A stretch of DNA of 64,000 nt, taken from assembly GCA_949293335.1 (NCBI GenBank), contig CASFDA010000005.1, forward strand, positions 160,430-224,429, written 5' to 3'. Shown piece after piece: positions 25,434-35,045 of this stretch; position 1 is the first letter of the stretch; each line of letters begins with the position of its first letter. The position numbers and the translations under genes were made by a program. The notes under the pieces were generated by a model that saw only the letters and a program-made list of their open reading frames with translations, ran no database searches and was not told where the DNA came from. The DNA comes from an uncultured Spirochaetales bacterium (GTDB taxonomy: Bacteria > Spirochaetota > Spirochaetia > Sphaerochaetales > Sphaerochaetaceae).

Positions 25434-26663
25434 CTACTCATAAAGGGCATCTGAGAAGAAGTTCTTTCCACCGAAGTTACCGGACTTGAGCGCAAATCCT
25501 ATCTTCCCAGAATACATCCATGAAACCCCAGGGGCGATTTCCCTTCCGATCTCAAAGGCCTTCATTCCGCTTGCGCGCACTACAGAACCTGATGTCTCTC
25601 CCCCTCCTACAATGAAACGGGTGTATCCCTTTTCAAGAAAGGCCCTGAAAAGGAGTGAGAAGAACTCCTCTGTGTATTTTGCGATATCGTAGTCCGGGAA
25701 TTTCTCATCGCTTTCTCTCCTCTCCTCCGGAGATTTGCTCGCACTTACAAGGAGGGGATATTCCCCGCTGAGGCTAGAAGCAAGCGAGACAATTTCCTTT
25801 ATGTACTCGTCCCTGCTGAATATGCTTTTCTCTACAGATACGTGATGGACAGGTGCTGGAATACTCCTATATGCTTCCACCTGCTCCAGGGAAGATGCGG
25901 AACAGGAACCGACGAACATTATGGTGTTCCTAGAATCTGCTTTCACCAGTTCGGATACTTTCTTCTCTTCTCCTTTCTTCTCCAGAGAAGCAAAGGCACC
26001 GGGGAGGGCAGAACCGCCCGTTGCAAAAGGAATATCATGAAATTCCTTTGCTATCTTCATCACATCATAGTCGTCCTCTGCATCGATAACGTACGCCCCA
26101 GCTTCCCTGTCATATACTTTTCTCTTTTCCTCAACATCATGGGAAATGAGATGAATCGGCAGATCAGGACTGCTCTGGCATCGGAGGATCTCCGGAATAT
26201 AGCTTATAGTCATAGGATTGAGCGGATGATAGCGCATAGGAGAAGATGAAAGCTCGACGCCATTGACATAAAGTATTCCATCTTTTACGGTCCTTCCATT
26301 CACAGGAAGGGATGGCACAAGTATTGTCGAAGTAACGGAAAGCACTTTCATCAGTCTCTCGATGATGGGTCCGATGTTTCCCTTCTCTGTAGAATCAAAT
26401 GTGGAGCAGTACTTGAAATATATCATCCGGGCTCCTGCCTTTTTCAGCAGAAGAGCCGCTTTCTCTGCCTCATCTGATGCGATTTTACTATCTATGCTCC
26501 TTATCTGCATTGCGATGACGGCAGAGTCATCTTTCCCGACAGCATCAAGATCCCCCTCTCCGGGAAGACCATTGAAAAGCGTTACATTCTCGCCACTCTT
26601 CTTGATGAAGCCTGCAGCATCGAGGCCGCCTGTGAAATCATCTGCTATGACGCCAATATGCAT
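25434..26663 (-). CDS. Four-carbon acid sugar kinase family protein (DUF1537/OtnK type)
   Basis: A 409-residue cytoplasmic kinase. VIADDFTGGLDAAGFIKKSG at the N-terminus is the sugar-binding signature and FIVGGGETSGSVVRASG near the C-terminus is the nucleotide-binding part. Characterised members phosphorylate D-threonate, D-erythronate or 3-oxo-tetronate. The usual partner dehydrogenase and aldolase genes are not in the window, so the substrate is open. GGAGGT lies six bases before the start. Confidence 0.88.
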   Translation of the reverse strand: MHIGVIADDFTGGLDAAGFIKKSGENVTLFNGLPGEGDLDAVGKDDSAVIAMQIRSIDSKIASDEAEKAALLLKKAGARMIYFKYCSTFDSTEKGNIGPIIERLMKVLSVTSTILVPSLPVNGRTVKDGILYVNGVELSSSPMRYHPLNPMTISYIPEILRCQSSPDLPIHLISHDVEEKRKVYDREAGAYVIDAEDDYDVMKIAKEFHDIPFATGGSALPGAFASLEKKGEEKKVSELVKADSRNTIMFVGSCSASSLEQVEAYRSIPAPVHHVSVEKSIFSRDEYIKEIVSLASSLSGEYPLLVSASKSPEERRESDEKFPDYDIAKYTEEFFSLLFRAFLEKGYTRFIVGGGETSGSVVRASGMKAFEIGREIAPGVSWMYSGKIGFALKSGNFGGKNFFSDALYE

Positions 26664-26721
26664 GAAAAACCTCCAGTTATGAAAAGAGTATTAGCTCTGT
26701 CCGCACTTCTGTCAAATCCAA

Positions 26722-28173
26722 TCAGCGGTGCCAGAAATCACGGGTGAATAGAGCATAGACTGTATACAGCTCCAGACGTCCTACAAGCATCAGGAACGAA
26801 AAGAGCCAGATAGCCCAGTCCGGGTAGATCGCAAACGTGTAGCTCGTGCCAATGCCGCCGAAACCGACACCGACATTTCCGATTGTGAGGACGACAGAAG
26901 TAAAGCCGATCAGCAGATCGATACCGGTCAGGGATATAAGGAGTGTTGCAACTATTACATTCGTGATATAGAAGACGACGAATCCTGCAATACCCTCTAC
27001 CGTCGATGCGGAATACGTACAGTTTCCCAGACGTACTTCGGTAACCGCATTCGGGTGGATCCTCCTTCTCATCGAATTTCTGAACAGACGCGCCATCACA
27101 CCGATCCTCACAACCTTTATTCCACCGCTCGCACTTCCAGAACAGCCTCCGATGAAACAAAGGAGGAGAAGTATAATCTGCGAAAAGGCAGGCCAGAGTG
27201 TGTAATCGGTTGAAGTGAAACCGGTAGTAGTCATGAGGCTAACGACATGGAACGATGCATATCTGAGCGCATCCCAAAGTCCATAGAGACCCTTGGAAAG
27301 GAGATTTATGACAATCAAAAGCACAGAGCCTAGCACGATCTTCAGATAGAGTCTGAACTCGCCATCGGCAAGCATCTTGTCGAATTTGCGGTGAAGTACC
27401 CAATAATACAATGCGAAATTTGCTCCAGAAAGGAACATGAAGATGATGCAGACCCACTCGACATAGGCAGATTGATAGAACGCTATCGAAAGATCATGCG
27501 GCGCGTATCCGGCAGCTCCCATCGTGGAGAACGTCACGCAGATGGCATCAAACCAGCCGATACCACCGAACAACAGGAGCACGAACTCAAGAAGGGAAAT
27601 TCCCAGATAGATTGACCAGAGGATGATTGCAGTCTCTTTTATCTTTGGCCTCAGCTTATCCTTTGTAGGTCCTACCGACTCAGCACCATATAGCGCTGTT
27701 CCCTTCACCCCGAGAGCGGGAAGTATTGCGACAAAGAGCACGACAATGCCCATTCCGCCAAGCCAGTTTGTCATGCTTCGCCAGAACAGTATCCCCTTGT
27801 ATGTGGTATCCAGACCGCTCATCGCAGTTGCTCCTGTCGTGGTGAAACCTGACATTATCTCGAAAAAGCAGAGCGAGAAATTCTCCAGAACACCTGAAAA
27901 ATACAGAGGGAGGGCACCGAAGAATGTAAGCGTTATCCAACTCAGGGATACAAAAAGATAGCTGTCCTTCACACTTATCCGCATGTCCCTGACGTCTTTT
28001 GTGAATGCGATGCCAATAGCTGCAATGAATAGCATCGGAACGATTGCCATTGCAAAGCTGAGAACTACTTTTCCCTCACCATAGCCATACGACACAGCCG
28101 TCGGAACGAGCATGATGGCCGCCATGAAAAGGACAATATAACTCAGAAGTCTGATGACAGACTTGGGATTCAT
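26722..28173 (-). CDS. trkH: Trk-type potassium uptake channel subunit TrkH
   Basis: A 483-residue membrane protein of the TrkH/KtrB superfamily with the four pore loops visible: TTGATAMSG, FSTMGAAGYAP, TTGFTSTDY and IGNVGVGFGG. It lets potassium enter through the inner membrane. Its start overlaps the end of trkA by four bases, so the channel and its cytoplasmic gating ring are made together. Confidence 0.94.
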   Translation of the reverse strand: MNPKSVIRLLSYIVLFMAAIMLVPTAVSYGYGEGKVVLSFAMAIVPMLFIAAIGIAFTKDVRDMRISVKDSYLFVSLSWITLTFFGALPLYFSGVLENFSLCFFEIMSGFTTTGATAMSGLDTTYKGILFWRSMTNWLGGMGIVVLFVAILPALGVKGTALYGAESVGPTKDKLRPKIKETAIILWSIYLGISLLEFVLLLFGGIGWFDAICVTFSTMGAAGYAPHDLSIAFYQSAYVEWVCIIFMFLSGANFALYYWVLHRKFDKMLADGEFRLYLKIVLGSVLLIVINLLSKGLYGLWDALRYASFHVVSLMTTTGFTSTDYTLWPAFSQIILLLLCFIGGCSGSASGGIKVVRIGVMARLFRNSMRRRIHPNAVTEVRLGNCTYSASTVEGIAGFVVFYITNVIVATLLISLTGIDLLIGFTSVVLTIGNVGVGFGGIGTSYTFAIYPDWAIWLFSFLMLVGRLELYTVYALFTRDFWHR

Positions 28174-29537
28174 ACATCCTCCCTGTGTCCGAATATGCGC
28201 TCCACATAGTCATAGTTCTTATGCAGTGCAGCAACTAGAACAGTATCATTTTCCTTGAAGATGTAATTGCCATCAGGGATGAAGTTATCATTTCCCCTGC
28301 TCACGCCTCCGATCACGGCAGCGCCCTTGAAGTTGATGTCCTTCAGGCTCTTGTTGAGGTGTATGAAATTAGGCTTGATCACATATTCATACACTTCTAT
28401 CTCACCGTCGAATATTGAGTGCAACGTCCTTACGCTCTCACCGCGGAGTATCTTCATGATCGCATCCACAGTCGCTTCAGTAGTGGACACTGTAGCGTCT
28501 ATTCCCATTGTCCGCGCAAGCCCGATGTAGTTGTTGTTCGTCTTTATGAGCGCGATCGTCCTTCTTGCACCCTGTTTCTTCGCATAACTGGATATGATGA
28601 CATTGAGCTCATCGTTCTCTGTCAGGCTTATGAACAGATCAGAATCGGCGATGTTCTCTGTATCCCAGAAGTTCTCGTCGGTGATTGCCCCGTTGAGAAT
28701 CAGTATTGAGGGGAACATATCCGAGAACTCAGCACAGATGCTGCTGTCCTTCTCGACGAGAGTTATGTCCCTGTGCATCTTCTCGGGCAAAAGCGCCAGG
28801 AGGTAGCGTGCTATCCTCGTTCCACCGAGTATTATTATCCTCCTGAGCCTGAAATCGCTGTACGGGATGCCAAGGCGGTTATAAATATCGTCCCTCTCAT
28901 CGTCATCACATATGATCGCGATCTCATCTCCCTCCCGGAGTGTGGTGTTGCCAGTTGCGGTCGACACCTTTCCCCTGTGCTTCACACCTGCAACAAGGTA
29001 TCGTCCAGGAAGCATCTTCTTGAGTTCGATCAGGTTCTTGTCGAGATAAAGATCTCCCTTCGTGAGGGTTTTCGTAGTTACGATATAGTGTGCACCAGGG
29101 AAATACGCGATATCACAGAAAAGCCCTGATGTTATGATGTCATATAATCGCTGTCCTGCTTCCTGTTCGGGATTCACAATATTGTCGATTCCAAGTATGG
29201 TGTGGCCTTTCTCATTCGAACCGAGATATGTGATGCTCCTGATGGTGGCTATGGTATGCACTTTTGGGAAATTGCTCTTCACAATTCCACAGCTTACCAG
29301 ATTGACCTCATCGCTATCAGTGACAGCGACAACGATATCCGCCCCCTCACACCCCGCTTCAATGAGTTTGTCCAGATCGGTAGCGGAACCAGTAATTGCC
29401 ATACAGTCAAGCTTGCTCTGAGCAAGAGCTGATCTTCCCGGGCTGCTGTCAAGGAAAGTGACACTCCTTCCCTCTTCTATCAGATGTCGGGCCAGGCGCA
29501 GACCCCTTCTCCCTGCCCCAAAGATCAATGCATTCAC
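28170..29537 (-). CDS. trkA: Trk potassium uptake regulatory subunit TrkA
   Basis: About 455 residues with two RCK units. The first Rossmann domain starts ALIFGAGRRGLRLARHL, the second IIILGGTRIARYLLALL, and each is followed by a TrkA-C domain. It binds NAD(H) and gates TrkH. I choose GTG at 29537 as the start since it gives the family N-terminus. A TTG nine bases upstream lies within the -10 region. TTGGAT-17-TATAGT lies eight bases before the GTG with no ribosome-binding site, another probable leaderless start. Confidence 0.93.
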   Translation of the reverse strand: MNALIFGAGRRGLRLARHLIEEGRSVTFLDSSPGRSALAQSKLDCMAITGSATDLDKLIEAGCEGADIVVAVTDSDEVNLVSCGIVKSNFPKVHTIATIRSITYLGSNEKGHTILGIDNIVNPEQEAGQRLYDIITSGLFCDIAYFPGAHYIVTTKTLTKGDLYLDKNLIELKKMLPGRYLVAGVKHRGKVSTATGNTTLREGDEIAIICDDDERDDIYNRLGIPYSDFRLRRIIILGGTRIARYLLALLPEKMHRDITLVEKDSSICAEFSDMFPSILILNGAITDENFWDTENIADSDLFISLTENDELNVIISSYAKKQGARRTIALIKTNNNYIGLARTMGIDATVSTTEATVDAIMKILRGESVRTLHSIFDGEIEVYEYVIKPNFIHLNKSLKDINFKGAAVIGGVSRGNDNFIPDGNYIFKENDTVLVAALHKNYDYVERIFGHREDV

Positions 29538-29545
29538 GCCATGCA

Positions 29546-29574
29546 ACTATACTTTAGATTCAAAAACAATCCAA
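29546..29574 (-). promoter_or_regulatory. Leaderless-type promoter of trkA-trkH
   Basis: On the minus strand TTGGAT and TATAGT are spaced by 17 bases, and the -10 box ends eight bases before the GTG at 29537. It is divergent from the bioY promoter, with only about 15 bases between the two -35 boxes. Confidence 0.55.
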
Positions 29575-29588
29575 GATGATTACATCGA

Positions 29589-29642
29589 TTGCACTTTAAT
29601 GCCCATAGTTGTAAACTCAAAACAATGAAAAACAATTTACAA
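29589..29642 (+). promoter_or_regulatory. bioY promoter with BirA operator spanning the start codon
   Basis: TTGCAC (29589) and TAAACT (29612) are 17 bases apart, and the -10 ends seven bases before the ATG at 29625. TTGTAAA at 29609-29615 and TTTACAA at 29636-29642 form a perfect inverted repeat with a 20-base gap, matching the bacterial BirA box (TTGTAAACC-N14-16-GGTTTACAA). The left arm overlaps the -10 box and the right arm lies inside bioY. Confidence 0.8.
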
Positions 29643-30155
29643 CTAAGCTATCTTACAGTTCCACTCTTCGTATCCCTTTTGATTGTGAGTGCATATATAC
29701 GAATTCCGCTTCCCCCTGTTCCGATCACATTACAGACGATGATCTTCATGATAATGGCGCTTACGCTTTCCCCAAATGACAACCTGAAAGTATATCTACT
29801 ATGGTTATTTCTCGGTTTAATCGGAATACCTGCCTTCACATCCGGCGGCGGGATCGCACCCCTGATGGGTCCTACCGCAGGATATATCTGGATCATGGGA
29901 CCGGGAGCGATGATCGTGAGCGCAATACGGAACAGAGTGAACATCAATGGCTATATCCTGCTGTTCTTATACAATTTCCTTGTATATCTCTCTGGATCAC
30001 TTTATCTCTCATATGCCCTATCGATTTCCTTGGACAAGGCAATCATGATCTCATGCGTGCCATTCCTCGCAGGGGACGCACTCAAGGCAATCATCGCGCT
30101 TAAAGTCAGCAAACGTCTCCATGAAGAAAAAGAGACAATCTTCATGATAGCCTAA
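29625..30155 (+). CDS. bioY: Biotin transporter BioY
   Basis: A 176-residue membrane protein with six hydrophobic spans. RIPLPPVPITLQTMIFMIMA and GPTAGYIWIMGPGA match the BioY family, the substrate-binding S component of biotin ECF transporters. BioY can act alone or with a shared energising module, which is not in this window. The start at 29625 lies between the arms of a BirA box. Biotin-loaded BirA (24464-25414) should shut the gene off. Confidence 0.93.
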   Translation: MKNNLQLSYLTVPLFVSLLIVSAYIRIPLPPVPITLQTMIFMIMALTLSPNDNLKVYLLWLFLGLIGIPAFTSGGGIAPLMGPTAGYIWIMGPGAMIVSAIRNRVNINGYILLFLYNFLVYLSGSLYLSYALSISLDKAIMISCVPFLAGDALKAIIALKVSKRLHEEKETIFMIA

Positions 30156-30184
30156 AACCCCACCTGGTGGTAACATACCGACTT

Positions 30185-31090
30185 ATGTATTACGACGGAA
30201 AAGAATACCTGGATGCGTTTATGTCCTCTTTCGAGAGGATCGGAAGGAACAACGAAGAGAAGAAAGGGCTTGTCCTTCCAAACATGGCGGACATGCTTAC
30301 TCTCAAAGAAGAGATAATCAACCTTTTCTTTCCTGGACTTTCGGGTGGCGAATACCCAGATGAACTTCTCAGTGCCATACATTTCCATTACAACAATGTT
30401 GTGAAACTGCTCGCAGATTCCGTATTGCTCTCATACGCATATGAGGACAAGGGAAAATCGGACAGCGATGTTCTCGAGAAGAAGACAAAAGAGAGTATGG
30501 ATAAGCTCCTCTATGCGCTGCCGATGATCAGGAAGCAGCTGAAGCTAGATGCGAATGCCGCCCTCGACGGCGATCCTGCCGCAAAGAGTCTCCATGAGGT
30601 AATACTCTCTTATCCTTCTCTCAGAGCACTATCCATCCACAGAGTCTCCCATTTCCTGTATGTCCAGAAAGTTCCTCTTGTTCCGAGGATGCTCAACGAA
30701 CTGGTCCATCAGGAGACAGGAATAGACATTCATCCCGGTGCAGAGATCGGGAAATCATTCTTCATCGACCACGGGACAGGAACAGTAATCGGCGAGACGA
30801 CAATAATCGGGGACAATGTGAAGCTCTATCAGGGAGTGACACTGGGAGCGCACTCGTTCCCAAAGAATGCATGCGGAGAGATCATAAAAGGCGCAAAGAG
30901 GCACCCGACCATAGAAGATGGTGTCACGATCTACGCGAATGCAACAATATTGGGGGATGTCAGGATCGGCCGGAACTCTATAATCGGCTCATCTGCATGG
31001 ATCAATGAGAATATTCCCCCAGATTCTATCGTCTACAACAAGAGGGCAGAGGTGAGGATCAGACCAATAGTGAAAGACTGCCAGCATTGA
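30185..31090 (+). CDS. cysE: Serine O-acetyltransferase
   Basis: About 301 residues. The N-terminal half is helical, and the C-terminal half is a left-handed beta-helix with hexapeptide repeats: IDIHPGAEIGKSFFIDHGTG, TVIGETTIIG and YQGVTLGAHSF. The histidine and aspartate of the SAT active site are in these repeats. It makes O-acetylserine for cysteine synthesis. The start is uncertain. ATG at 30185 is preferred over GTG at 30167, and neither has a well-spaced ribosome-binding site. It overlaps the convergent mtaB gene by 32 bases. Confidence 0.88.
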   Translation: MYYDGKEYLDAFMSSFERIGRNNEEKKGLVLPNMADMLTLKEEIINLFFPGLSGGEYPDELLSAIHFHYNNVVKLLADSVLLSYAYEDKGKSDSDVLEKKTKESMDKLLYALPMIRKQLKLDANAALDGDPAAKSLHEVILSYPSLRALSIHRVSHFLYVQKVPLVPRMLNELVHQETGIDIHPGAEIGKSFFIDHGTGTVIGETTIIGDNVKLYQGVTLGAHSFPKNACGEIIKGAKRHPTIEDGVTIYANATILGDVRIGRNSIIGSSAWINENIPPDSIVYNKRAEVRIRPIVKDCQH

Positions 31091-32345
31091 TGGAGAGCTT
31101 TCCCCTGACCAAGGCTCCCCTATTAAAATTTCCAGAGCCCTCGATCCTGACTTTCAGGTAGTTTCCTGTGGTTGCGGAGAGGGCATCTTTCTTCTTTTCC
31201 TCTATTATCGCCTCAAGGGTCTTGCCGCTATTCCTCTCAACGTACCTTCTATAGTTCTCTTCGCCAAGCTTTCTGAGTATCAAGGCCCTTTCATCCCTGA
31301 CCCTCTCAGGAAGCCTGTTCTTGTCAGAAAACAGCTTTGTGCCCTCTCTCGGCGAATAAGGGAATACATGGAATGAAGAGATGTCATATTCCCTTAGGAA
31401 AGACAAGGTTATATCAAAATCCTTCTCGCTCTCACTTGGAAGGCCTGCAATGAGGTCAACTGCTATGAAAGGATCGTCCTTTTCCTTCCTCATTCTCTCT
31501 ATCACCATCTTCAGATGATCCATCGAGTACTTTCTGTCGACGTAGGCAAGGAGGCGTTCACTTGCGCTTTGGAGCGGCAGATGGAAATGGGGGAAGATCC
31601 TCTCATCACTGAGCATGGAAAGGAATGTCTCGTCAACATATTCTGCCTCAAGTGATGAGAAGCGTATCCGTATGTCATCAGAGAGAGATGAAAGCAATTT
31701 GGAGCAAAGCTTCCCGATGTTGGTACCCCTGTCATTGTAGCTGGCAAGATTCACACCGGTGAGGACGATCTCATGAAAACCTTTTTCCTCAAGAGCCTTT
31801 GCTCTTCTGACCACTTCATCTTCATCAAGGGAGACTCCCTTACCTCGTGCAATGCTCGTCCGGCAGTATGCGCATGAATTGTCGCAGCCATCCTGTATTT
31901 TGAGAAACGCACGCGAATGGAAAGAGAACGTATTGCTGTCAAATCTGAAACGATCCCCTCCCTTTTTGGGGAATGTCGATATAAATGAGAAGAGTTCATC
32001 CTCTCCGACCGAATTTTCCACGATGTACTTCGGAATGTCGAGAATCGAGGATTTCTCATCGAGCGTGAATATGATTATCTTGTCAGAAAGAGAAAGAACC
32101 TCTTTTTCGTTGACTTCCGCATAGCATCCAGTGACGAGAATGACCTTTGCATTCTCTGCAATCTTCCTGATCTCCCTCCTCGCCTTCTGTTCTGCCTTGC
32201 TTGTGACAGTGCATGTGTTGACGATCACAATGTCAGCAGAAAGTGGGGAAGAGAGGGAAAAGCCATATGAGAGAAACGAATCAATCATCGCCTCACTCTC
32301 AGTCTGGTTGAGCCTGCAGCCTAGAGTATACTCGCCTACTGTCAC
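31059..32345 (-). CDS. mtaB: tRNA threonylcarbamoyladenosine methylthiotransferase MtaB
   Basis: A 428-residue radical SAM enzyme. The N-terminal UPF0004 domain has LGCRLNQTESE and three expected cysteines. The radical SAM site is QDGCDNSCAYCRT near residue 155. HLPLQSASERLLAYVDRKY is the usual segment, and a TRAM domain closes the protein. It converts t6A37 to ms2t6A37 in tRNAs. The GTG start overlaps the tyrA stop (GTGA) and has AAGGAGG upstream. Confidence 0.93.
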   Translation of the reverse strand: MTVGEYTLGCRLNQTESEAMIDSFLSYGFSLSSPLSADIVIVNTCTVTSKAEQKARREIRKIAENAKVILVTGCYAEVNEKEVLSLSDKIIIFTLDEKSSILDIPKYIVENSVGEDELFSFISTFPKKGGDRFRFDSNTFSFHSRAFLKIQDGCDNSCAYCRTSIARGKGVSLDEDEVVRRAKALEEKGFHEIVLTGVNLASYNDRGTNIGKLCSKLLSSLSDDIRIRFSSLEAEYVDETFLSMLSDERIFPHFHLPLQSASERLLAYVDRKYSMDHLKMVIERMRKEKDDPFIAVDLIAGLPSESEKDFDITLSFLREYDISSFHVFPYSPREGTKLFSDKNRLPERVRDERALILRKLGEENYRRYVERNSGKTLEAIIEEKKKDALSATTGNYLKVRIEGSGNFNRGALVRGKLSINAGSLSLLV

Positions 32346-33073
32346 AGATCCTCCTTGCTCTGCAGCCGGTTGAGGACCTTCTCTATCGCGACCTGCAGGG
32401 AAAGACGCATCTCCTTCGCATACGGGTTATATCTCTGCAGATCGTAGAAGAGTTCCAGAGAGTCGTTGCAGGTCTCTCCAACTATCTTCATGAGCATCTT
32501 GTATCCGTTTGTAGCGATCTCTGTCGGCTCCATCTTCATCTCCTCGAGCGTACGCCCGACAAAGTGCGTGATCCCCTGCGAGTATGCAGCTTCCTTGTCG
32601 TGTTCCCTGACAGACATTTCAAGCATCTTGAATCCAAAGGATGAAAGATATTCCTTGATGGCTTCATACTTCTCGTTCTTCTCTTCCAGCGGAGAGAGGA
32701 CAAAAGGGAGACCTGAAAGACCGTCACGGGCACTATCTGGGCCGAACATCGGATGTGTGGCGATCTTGTAATGTGATGGAAGATTCTCCTTCATCCACTT
32801 TGCCGGATAGACCTTTACTGAACATGTATCCAGGACTACTGTGCTTTCTGGTATCATTGGGGAAAGGGTTTTGAGAACCCCCTCGAATGAAGAGATGCTT
32901 ACCGCAAAGAAGAGGTAATCCGAAGAGAGGACTTCCTCCAGAGGTCTTATCTCGACCCCTTCAGGCGCACTATGCGCATTTCGGGAAGCGGCAACGACTT
33001 CCGCACCACCTTTTGAAAGGAGGGATGAGAAGAATGAACCGAAACGTCCTAAGCCATAAACTCCGATTTTCAT
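32342..33073 (-). CDS. tyrA: Prephenate dehydrogenase (TyrA family)
   Basis: A compact 243-residue dehydrogenase. The NAD(P)-binding motif is GVYGLGRFGSFF at the very N-terminus, and THPMFGPDSARDGLSGLPFV is the prephenate-binding region. It catalyses oxidative decarboxylation in tyrosine synthesis. It lacks a C-terminal ACT domain. There is no ribosome-binding site. TTGCCT-18-GATAAT lies eight bases before the ATG. Confidence 0.85.
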   Translation of the reverse strand: MKIGVYGLGRFGSFFSSLLSKGGAEVVAASRNAHSAPEGVEIRPLEEVLSSDYLFFAVSISSFEGVLKTLSPMIPESTVVLDTCSVKVYPAKWMKENLPSHYKIATHPMFGPDSARDGLSGLPFVLSPLEEKNEKYEAIKEYLSSFGFKMLEMSVREHDKEAAYSQGITHFVGRTLEEMKMEPTEIATNGYKMLMKIVGETCNDSLELFYDLQRYNPYAKEMRLSLQVAIEKVLNRLQSKEDL

Positions 33074-33081
33074 AGAAATGG

Positions 33082-33111
33082 ATTATCCACGTTTCAATGC
33101 AAAAAAGGCAA
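33082..33111 (-). promoter_or_regulatory. Leaderless-type promoter of tyrA-mtaB
   Basis: On the minus strand TTGCCT and GATAAT are spaced by 18 bases, and eight bases separate the -10 from the ATG at 33073. It faces the pta promoter. Confidence 0.5.
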
Positions 33112-33140
33112 CACGTAGCACTGAAAGATATCTTATTTAC

Positions 33141-33169
33141 TTTATATCTTTTTGTTCTGAGACTATACT
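33141..33169 (+). promoter_or_regulatory. Promoter of pta
   Basis: TTTATA and TATACT are spaced by 17 bases. The leader is about 20 bases and contains AGGAGG, so in contrast to the divergent tyrA promoter this transcript has a normal ribosome-binding site. Confidence 0.55.
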
Positions 33170-33194
33170 TTGAGAGTCTGAATTAGGAGGAAAA

Positions 33195-34202
33195 ATGAGT
33201 ACTTTCAGTGATAAGATGAAAACTTTGGCCAAGAAAGCCAACAAAGTACTTGTACTTGCCGAAGGTCTTGAGGAAAGGACTGTTAGGGCTGCAAGGATCA
33301 TTTCTGATGAGAAGCTCGCGTCAAGGGTGATCCTCGTAGGAGCAAAAGATGCGGTTTGCGAGAATGCTAGAAAGCTTGGTGTGGATCTTGGGGGTATTGA
33401 GATTTCTGATCCTAACGATTCCCCTTTCTTCGATGAATTCGCAACAGAGTATTACAACCTCAGAAAGCATAAGGGCATGACAGAAGAGCAGGCCAGGATA
33501 GACATAAAAGACCAGCTCAGATGGGGTGCTATGCTTGTCCATACAGGCAGGGCAGATGCCATGGTAGCTGGTGCGGAAAGCACAACAGCCAATGTTCTGA
33601 GGGCTTCTTTCAACATCATCAAATGCAAACCTGGCATCAAGAGCGCTTCCAGCTGCTTTGTCATGGCGACAGACAAGAAAGAATATGGAGTGAACGGATC
33701 CTTCATCTTCGCGGACTGTGCAACAATCCCGAATCCGACAAGCGAACAGCTTGCAGAGATTGCAGAAGCCAGCGCCGGAAGCTGCAGGACATTCCTTGAG
33801 GCAGAGCCTGTCGTTGCACTCCTTTCATATTCAACAAAGGGATCTGCAAAGGGAGATCTGGTCGACAAAGTCACAGAGGCAACACGCCTTGTCAAAGAAA
33901 AATGTCCGGATCTGAAGGTAGACGGAGAGCTGCAGCTCGATGCTGCCATCGTAGACAAGGTCGCAAGGCAGAAGGCCCCAGATTCTGATGTAGCAGGAAA
34001 GGCCAATGTGCTTGTATTCCCTGACCTCCAGGCAGGCAATATCGGATACAAGCTTGTACAGCGACTTGCGGGAGCAGAGGCATACGGCCCGATCCTTCAG
34101 GGTTTTGCGAAGCCTGTTTCTGACCTTTCTCGCGGCTGTTCAGTCGACGACATTGTCGTGACAAGCGCAATCACACTCGCTCAGGCAGGAAGCCTGAACT
34201 GA
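33195..34202 (+). CDS. pta: Phosphate acetyltransferase
   Basis: A 335-residue Pta catalytic domain. [20 protein letters not shown] and [16 protein letters not shown] are family motifs, as is [20 protein letters not shown] at the C-terminus. It interconverts acetyl-CoA and acetyl phosphate, normally with acetate kinase to make ATP in fermentation. There is no ackA nearby. The long regulatory N-terminal domain of the enterobacterial form is absent. Confidence 0.95.
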   Translation: MSTFSDKMKTLAKKANKVLVLAEGLEERTVRAARIISDEKLASRVILVGAKDAVCENARKLGVDLGGIEISDPNDSPFFDEFATEYYNLRKHKGMTEEQARIDIKDQLRWGAMLVHTGRADAMVAGAESTTANVLRASFNIIKCKPGIKSASSCFVMATDKKEYGVNGSFIFADCATIPNPTSEQLAEIAEASAGSCRTFLEAEPVVALLSYSTKGSAKGDLVDKVTEATRLVKEKCPDLKVDGELQLDAAIVDKVARQKAPDSDVAGKANVLVFPDLQAGNIGYKLVQRLAGAEAYGPILQGFAKPVSDLSRGCSVDDIVVTSAITLAQAGSLN

Positions 34203-34205
34203 CAA

Positions 34206-35045
34206 TCAGAGGGCAAGAGCGCAGAAGAGGGAGAAAAGCACACTCTCGGAAAGCGTCTCTGCCCTCTCGCTTCCATTTAGGCCAGCTTTAAGCAAGGCAT
34301 CATCTATTCTACTCTTTTCATATTTTGAAGAGAGATTGTTCCTTATCGTTTTCCTCCTTGAAGAGAAAAGAAGGCGCACGAAAGAAAAGAAAGACTTTCT
34401 CTTCCCGTTTTCCAACCTGTTCCCTTCCCTCCTTTCCATCAGGACGACAGCAGAATCCACATTCGGCTTGGGATAGAATGAAGTACGTCCGACTAAGAAG
34501 GGAATAGTTACTTTGTAATCGAAATTCACAAGGATCGAGAATGACGAATATGAAGATGAGGATGGAGTTGCGACCATCCTCTCAGCGACCTCTTTCTGAA
34601 GTGTGAATACCATCCTCTCCGGGAGTATTCCCTCCTCGATGAGTCTGGCAATCATCTCGGATCCGACATTGTAAGGAAGATTTCCAACTATTCTCTCCGG
34701 AACTTCCCTCTCTGAAAACATCGTCTTCAGCGCATCCCCTTCTACCAAAGAGAAATTCCTCTCATCTCTAAACGCCTCGTCCCTCAGAATGGAGGCAAAG
34801 CCATGATCAATCTCAAAAGCCGTAAGTTTCGCTTTTTCCTCCAGAATCAGGGAGGTGATCGAACCAAGTCCGGGACCTAGCTCCCAGACAGGCATTTCCT
34901 CTTCAAGGGCCATGAGAGCAACTATCCTCCTGCGGAAAGTATCGGAGATAAGGAAATTCTGGCCGAACTTCTTGTTCATACTATAGCCATGGGCGAGAAG
35001 CACATCCTCGATGGCCTTCACGCTGTTATAATTCAGATTCCACAC
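34206..35045 (-). CDS. ksgA: 16S rRNA (adenine1518/1519-N6)-dimethyltransferase
   Basis: A methyltransferase of 279 residues when started at GTG 35045, which yields the usual beginning NLNYNSVKAIED and KKFGQNFLISD. The SAM site is WELGPGLGSITSLIL and the catalytic motif is GNLPYNVGSEM. It dimethylates two adenines near the 3' end of 16S rRNA. The start overlaps comEC by 20 bases and has no Shine-Dalgarno site. A TATATT box lies six bases upstream. The 3' end faces pta at a distance of three bases. Confidence 0.9.
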   Translation of the reverse strand: MWNLNYNSVKAIEDVLLAHGYSMNKKFGQNFLISDTFRRRIVALMALEEEMPVWELGPGLGSITSLILEEKAKLTAFEIDHGFASILRDEAFRDERNFSLVEGDALKTMFSEREVPERIVGNLPYNVGSEMIARLIEEGILPERMVFTLQKEVAERMVATPSSSSYSSFSILVNFDYKVTIPFLVGRTSFYPKPNVDSAVVLMERREGNRLENGKRKSFFSFVRLLFSSRRKTIRNNLSSKYEKSRIDDALLKAGLNGSERAETLSESVLFSLFCALAL

